Shown piece by piece: positions 59,893 to 64,000 of a DNA stretch of 64,000 bases (positions are counted from its first letter, which is position 1; the number at the start of each line of letters is the position of its first letter). A program made the translations under genes and the position numbers. This DNA is from Parafrankia elaeagni (GTDB lineage Bacteria > Actinomycetota > Actinomycetes > Frankiales > Frankiaceae), in contig NZ_KB893705.1 of assembly GCF_000374165.1 (NCBI RefSeq), positions 62,001 through 126,000 on the forward strand, read 5' to 3'. Below the pieces are notes generated by a model. That model ran no database searches and was not told the origin of the DNA. It saw only the letters and a program-made list of their open reading frames with translations.

Positions 59893-62826
59893 GTGACGTC
59901 CGGCAGCGCTCCCCGGGTCCGGCGGCAGGTGACGATCGAGGGTGTGGTGCAGGGCGTCGGATTCCGTCCGCATGTCTACCGGCTCGCCGCCGGGCTCGGC
60001 CTGACGGGGTTTGTCCGCAACGACGCCGGTTCCGTCGTCGCCGAGGTCGAGGGAACCGACCCGGACGTCGCCGAGTTCCTGCGGCTGCTCGCGGCGCCGG
60101 CGCCGCCGCTGGCGCGCGTCGAGCGGATCACGGTGACCGAGATGGCCTCCGCCGCACCGGCCCGCCGCAGCGCCCCGGCAGCCCCGGCAGCCCCGGCAGC
60201 CCCGGTGACCCCGGGGGTCCCGGTGGCTCCGGCAAGCCTGGCGGTCTCGGTGACGCCGGCGGCCTCGGCGCAGCGGGCGGCCGCAGCGGCACCGGCGGAC
60301 ACGACGGCGTTCCGCATCGTCGAGAGCGCGACCGGCCCACCGGCGGCGGGGCCGCGCACGATGGTCCCGCCCGATGTCGCGGTCTGCGCCGACTGCCGGC
60401 GGGAGCTGACCGACCCCGCCGACCGCCGCTACCGGCATCCGTTCATCACCTGCACGAACTGCGGCCCGCGTTTCACGATCATCGAGAGCCTGCCGTACGA
60501 CCGCGCGGCGACCTCGATGGCCGGCTTCCCGATGTGCCCGCGGTGCGCCGACGAGTACACCGACCCGGCGGACCGCCGCTTCCACGCCGAGCCGATCTGC
60601 TGCCCGTCCTGCGGCCCGAGCCTGTGGTTCCACCCGGCCGCCGCCGACGGCGAGCCCGGCGAGCCCGGCGAGCCCGGCGCAGACGGCGCGGACGGCATGG
60701 GTGACATGGGCGGCGCGGTTGGCGCTGGCGGCACGGACGCCGCGCTCGCGGCGGCACAGCGGGCACTGGCCGCCGGCCAGATCGTCGCGATCAAGGGCAT
60801 CGGCGGCTACCACCTGGCCTGCGACGCCGCCGACGACGCGGCGGTCGCGCTGCTGCGGGCCCGCAAGGGACGTCCCGACAGACCGCTCGCCGTGATGGTG
60901 CGGGACGTCGCGGCTGCCGCGCTGATCGCCGACCTGTCCACGCCCGAGCGGGACCTGCTCGCCTCCGCTGCCGCGCCGATCGTCCTGGCCCGGCGCCGCC
61001 GCGTCGGCGCGGCCCTGTCGGCGCTGGTGGCGCCGGGAAGTCCGCTCATCGGTCTCCTGCTCGCCTACACCCCGGTACATCACCTGCTGTTCACGCCGGT
61101 GCCGGGGCCCGGCATGCCGCAGCCGCCACGGGCGCTGGTGATGACCAGCGGCAACCGTTCCGGGGAGCCGATCTGCGTCGACGACGCCCAGGCGCGCACC
61201 CGGCTGGCCGGCATCGCCGACGCCTACCTGACCCATGACCGGCCGATCGTCGCCCCGTGCGACGACTCGGTGGAGCGCTGGGACGGCGAGCGGGTGCTGC
61301 CGCTGCGGCGCTCCCGGGGGTACGCGCCACAGGTGGTCGACCTCGGTCGCGCCGTCCGGCCGGTGCTCGCGGTGGGCGGCGACGGCAAGTCGACGATCTG
61401 CCTCACGACCGGACGCCACGCGATCGTCTCCCAGTATCTCGGTGACATCGCCGGGCTGGACGCGCTGCGGCTGTTCGAGCAGTCCTGCGCGCGGATGGCC
61501 CACCTGCACGGTGTCGCCCCGTCCCTGATCGCCGCCGACCGGCATCCCGGCTACCTGACCCGCGCCTGGGCGGCACGCCAGCCGGGCGGCGCCGCGGCGA
61601 CCGCAACGCCCGCGGGCCCGGCGACGCCGGTGCCGACGCCGATGCCGATGCCGATCCGGGAGATCCAGCATCACCATGCGCACGTCGCCGCCCTGCTGGC
61701 CGAACACGGGCGCCTCGGCCCAGCCGGCCCAGCCGGCCCAGCCGGCCCAGCCGGCCCAGCGGGTCCCGCGAGCCCAGCCGCACCTGCCGGCACAGGTCGC
61801 GGGGTGGGGCCACCGGTGCTCGGGCTGGCGTTCGACGGGACGGGCTTCGGTCTCGACGGGACCATCTGGGGATGCGAGGGCCTCCTGGTCGGCCCGGACG
61901 TGACCCGAGCCGAGCGGTTCGCGTGGCTGCGTCCGGTCACGCTGCCTGGCGGCGACGCGGCGGCCCGCAACCCGTACCGCAGCGCGCTGGCCCATCTCGC
62001 CGCCGCCGGCCTGCCCTGGGCTGACGATCTGCCGCCGGTGGGCGCCTGTTCCCCGACCGAGCTGGACGTCCTGCGGGTGCTCGTGGAACGGAACCTCTCC
62101 AGCGTGCCCTGCGGCAGCATGGGACGTCTGTTCGACGCGGTGGCCTCCCTGCTCGGCGTGCGGCAGCGCAGCACCTTCGAAGCGCAGGCCGCCGTTGAGC
62201 TGGAAGCCCTCGCCGCGGACGTCCCCGCACCGGCCCCGGACAACGTGACCACCCTGCCCACCCTGCCCACGCCGGCCGTCCCACGGCTGGCCTTCGGAGT
62301 CGGCGCGGATGTCGGCGGGGAGGCCGGCGCCAGCGCCGGGGGTCGTGAGGCCTCCTTCGTGCTCGACGCGGCCCCGGTGATCACCGGCCTGGTCGCGGGC
62401 CTGCGCGCCGGAACGCCGGCGCGGCTGCTGGCTCGCGCCTTCCACCTGGCCGTCGCCGAGGCGGTGGTCGAGGTCGCGCGCGCGGCGCGTGACCGGCACG
62501 GCGTCGAGGTGGTCGGGCTGACCGGCGGGGTGTTCGCGAACGTCATCCTGCTGTGCGCCTGCCGCGACCGGCTGACCGCGGCCGGCTTCGAGGTGCTGGC
62601 CCACCGCGTCGTTCCGCCGGGCGACGGTGGGCTCGCGCTGGGCCAGGCGGCGATCGCCGCGCTGAGCCAACCGCCGCCCGACCTGGTGGGCGAACCGCCG
62701 CCCGACGGGCTGAGCCCACCGACACCGGCCGACGAAGAGCCCACGCAGAGAGGACCTGAGATCGTGTCCCTGGCGAGCCCTGGCCGCGTCACCACCGTCC
62801 GGGAGGACGCGGGTGGGGGCCGATGA
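59893..62826 (+). CDS. hypF: Carbamoyltransferase HypF (hydrogenase maturation)
   Basis: HypF turns carbamoyl phosphate into the thiocarboxamide on HypE that becomes cyanide ligands of NiFe hydrogenase. The order is acylphosphatase domain ([14 protein letters not shown], residues 17-30) and two zinc fingers (CADCRREL near 165, [16 protein letters not shown] near 215, CCPSCGP). A YrdC-like domain (about 285-480) and a Kae1-like domain ([14 protein letters not shown] near 592, FAFDGTGFG-type sequence and [10 protein letters not shown]) follow. Ala-Pro and Gly-Pro-Ala repeats are inserted between domains. The start is GTG 59893; the stop overlaps hypD (ATGA). Confidence 0.95.
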   Translation: MTSGSAPRVRRQVTIEGVVQGVGFRPHVYRLAAGLGLTGFVRNDAGSVVAEVEGTDPDVAEFLRLLAAPAPPLARVERITVTEMASAAPARRSAPAAPAAPAAPVTPGVPVAPASLAVSVTPAASAQRAAAAAPADTTAFRIVESATGPPAAGPRTMVPPDVAVCADCRRELTDPADRRYRHPFITCTNCGPRFTIIESLPYDRAATSMAGFPMCPRCADEYTDPADRRFHAEPICCPSCGPSLWFHPAAADGEPGEPGEPGADGADGMGDMGGAVGAGGTDAALAAAQRALAAGQIVAIKGIGGYHLACDAADDAAVALLRARKGRPDRPLAVMVRDVAAAALIADLSTPERDLLASAAAPIVLARRRRVGAALSALVAPGSPLIGLLLAYTPVHHLLFTPVPGPGMPQPPRALVMTSGNRSGEPICVDDAQARTRLAGIADAYLTHDRPIVAPCDDSVERWDGERVLPLRRSRGYAPQVVDLGRAVRPVLAVGGDGKSTICLTTGRHAIVSQYLGDIAGLDALRLFEQSCARMAHLHGVAPSLIAADRHPGYLTRAWAARQPGGAAATATPAGPATPVPTPMPMPIREIQHHHAHVAALLAEHGRLGPAGPAGPAGPAGPAGPASPAAPAGTGRGVGPPVLGLAFDGTGFGLDGTIWGCEGLLVGPDVTRAERFAWLRPVTLPGGDAAARNPYRSALAHLAAAGLPWADDLPPVGACSPTELDVLRVLVERNLSSVPCGSMGRLFDAVASLLGVRQRSTFEAQAAVELEALAADVPAPAPDNVTTLPTLPTPAVPRLAFGVGADVGGEAGASAGGREASFVLDAAPVITGLVAGLRAGTPARLLARAFHLAVAEAVVEVARAARDRHGVEVVGLTGGVFANVILLCACRDRLTAAGFEVLAHRVVPPGDGGLALGQAAIAALSQPPPDLVGEPPPDGLSPPTPADEEPTQRGPEIVSLASPGRVTTVREDAGGGR
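61719..61760 (+). repeat. 9-bp in-frame tandem repeat in hypF
   Basis: CCAGCCGGC repeats four to five times, encoding Pro-Ala-Gly units in a linker of the Kae1-like domain. Related 9-base repeats occur at 60172-60200 and 60649-60672. Confidence 0.85.
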
Positions 62827-63962
62827 GGTACCTGCGGGAGTTCCGTGATCCCGAGCTGGCGGCCCGGCTGGTGGACGCGATCGCCGCCGCCGCGACCCGC
62901 CGCTGGACGATCATGGAGGTCTGCGGTGGGCAGACCCATTCGATCATCCGGAACGGCATCGACCAGCTCCTCGCCGACCAGGTCGAGTTCGTGCACGGCC
63001 CCGGCTGCCCGGTGTGCGTGACGCCGCTGGAGACCATCGACCGGGCGCTGGAGATCGCGTCCCGGCCCGGGGTGATCCTCTGCTCCTTCGGGGACATGCT
63101 GCGCGTGCCCGGCAGCGCCACGGACCTGTTCACCGTCCGTGCGCGCGGCGGGGACGTCCGGGTGGTCTACTCGCCGCTGGACGCCGTGCGCATCGCCGCG
63201 GAGAACCCGCACTGCCAGGTCGTGTTCCTGGGCATCGGTTTCGAGACGACCGCCCCCGCCAACGCGATGGCCCTGGTGGCCGCCCGGGACCGCGGGCTGC
63301 GCAACTTCTCCATGCTCGTCAGCCACGTGCTGGTACCGCCCGCGATGGCCGCGGTGCTCACCGCCCCCGACAACCGGGTCAGCGCCTTCCTCGCGGCCGG
63401 GCACGTCTGCACGGTCATGGGCACCACACAGTACGAACCGCTGGTGGCGGCACACCGGGTGCCGATCGTCGTCACCGGTTTCGAGCCGCTGGACCTGCTG
63501 GACGGGGTGCGTGCCGCCGTCCTGCAGCTGGAGGACGGGCGGGCCGAGCTCGAGAACGCCTACCCGCGGGCCGTGCGCGCCGAGGGCAACCCGGTGGCGC
63601 GGCGCACCCTGGACAGCATCTTCACGGTGTGTGACCGGGCCTGGCGGGGCATCGGCGTGATCCCCGACTCGGGCTGGCGGCTCGCCGACGAGTACGCCCC
63701 GTTCGACGCCGCGATCCGCTTCGACGTCACCGGGCTCACCGCCGAGGAGTCACCGGAATGCCGCAGCGGGGACGTCCTGCGCGGGGTGATCAAGCCGCCG
63801 CAGTGCCCCGCCTTCGGCGGTCGGTGCACCCCGCGGACGCCGCTGGGCGCGACCATGGTCTCCACCGAGGGCGCCTGCGCGGCCTACTTCCAGTTCCGAC
63901 GGCTGGCACCCGCCGGCACCGCCCCGGGGGCGGCCGGCCCTGGCGGAGGCGGCCGACCATGA
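62823..63962 (+). CDS. hypD: Hydrogenase maturation factor HypD
   Basis: HypD is the Fe-S scaffold on which Fe(CN)2CO is built with Hyp[19 protein letters not shown] carries the Cys near residue 38, and [14 protein letters not shown] holds two more essential cysteines near 60-63. [13 protein letters not shown] follows near 140. The C-terminal cluster ligands appear in [21 protein letters not shown] and STEGACAAY. The ATG overlaps the hypF stop, and its own stop overlaps the next ATG, so at least three genes are translationally coupled. Confidence 0.96.
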   Translation: MRYLREFRDPELAARLVDAIAAAATRRWTIMEVCGGQTHSIIRNGIDQLLADQVEFVHGPGCPVCVTPLETIDRALEIASRPGVILCSFGDMLRVPGSATDLFTVRARGGDVRVVYSPLDAVRIAAENPHCQVVFLGIGFETTAPANAMALVAARDRGLRNFSMLVSHVLVPPAMAAVLTAPDNRVSAFLAAGHVCTVMGTTQYEPLVAAHRVPIVVTGFEPLDLLDGVRAAVLQLEDGRAELENAYPRAVRAEGNPVARRTLDSIFTVCDRAWRGIGVIPDSGWRLADEYAPFDAAIRFDVTGLTAEESPECRSGDVLRGVIKPPQCPAFGGRCTPRTPLGATMVSTEGACAAYFQFRRLAPAGTAPGAAGPGGGGRP

Positions 63963-64000
63963 CCGAGGTTCACCTGACCGAGGTTCACCTTGACGGGGGT
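63959..64000 (+). CDS. Start of the next gene, possibly hypE (cut by window edge)
   Basis: Fourteen codons are visible from ATG 63959, which overlaps the hypD stop (ATGA). The first residues are [14 protein letters not shown], with a tandem repeat of five codons. Gene order suggests hypE or another hyp gene, but too little sequence remains to identify it. Confidence 0.5.
   Translation, partial: MTEVHLTEVHLDGG
63961..63990 (+). repeat. 15-bp tandem duplication at the start of the last gene
   Basis: GACCGAGGTTCACCT occurs twice in direct succession immediately after the AT of the start codon, keeping the frame. Confidence 0.9.

Overview
The window is very GC-rich actinobacterial DNA, densely coding on both strands with strong G/C third-position bias. 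Mycothiol synthesis (mshC), a complete Pup-proteasome system, a WYL-type PafBC pair and a twin-arginine translocase place it in the Actinobacteria. The proteasome subunit sequences and the NiFe-hydrogenase maturation genes at the right edge suggest Frankia or a close relative (inference; no database search was possible).

Layout. 1-5.2 kb: an FAD oxidoreductase cut by the window edge and two polytopic glycosyltransferase-type membrane proteins whose 3' ends overlap. 5.3-14.3 kb: recD2, then histidine phosphatase, SCO1664-family protein, mshC and a DivIVA-like protein in one direction, a PAC2 protein and a HAD hydrolase. 14.3-20.8 kb: a FtsX/MacB-type ABC exporter, a RecB-family nuclease and a CBS-containing site-2 protease. 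21-29 kb: trmI, ferredoxin, arc, dop, pup, prcB, prcA. 29-31.6 kb: rsgA and a dienelactone hydrolase. 32-43.2 kb: membrane protein, pafA, FKBP lipoprotein, pafB, pafC, a small membrane protein, tatA, tatC and a Ski2-like helicase (helY). 43.2-51.1 kb: promoter and cobalamin riboswitch followed by cbtB, cbtA, cobD, cobQ, cobN. 51.1-53.1 kb: two paralogous double-VOC proteins whose duplication includes their upstream region. 53.2-58.1 kb: a scarred island with a carbonic anhydrase broken by an amber codon, a monooxygenase remnant, an intact rifampin phosphotransferase (rph) with a rifamycin-associated element (RAE), an internally deleted LacI regulator and a DUF4236 protein. 58.5-64 kb: a helical-repeat-like protein, hypF, hypD and the first codons of the next gene.

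How the genes work together. Dop deamidates Pup, PafA ligates it to substrates, ARC unfolds them and PrcAB degrades them. PafBC regulators and a Tat translocon follow pafA. The cob genes form a B12-controlled unit for cobalt uptake, cobalt insertion and late corrin steps. HypF and HypD build the Fe(CN)2CO ligands of a NiFe hydrogenase whose structural genes lie outside the window.

The most useful observations are a recurring TANNNT hexamer 6-8 bases before start codons lacking a Shine-Dalgarno (leaderless mRNAs), which decides several starts; the RAE upstream of rph; and three decayed genes around rph. I did not find a convincing wholly new multi-gene system.
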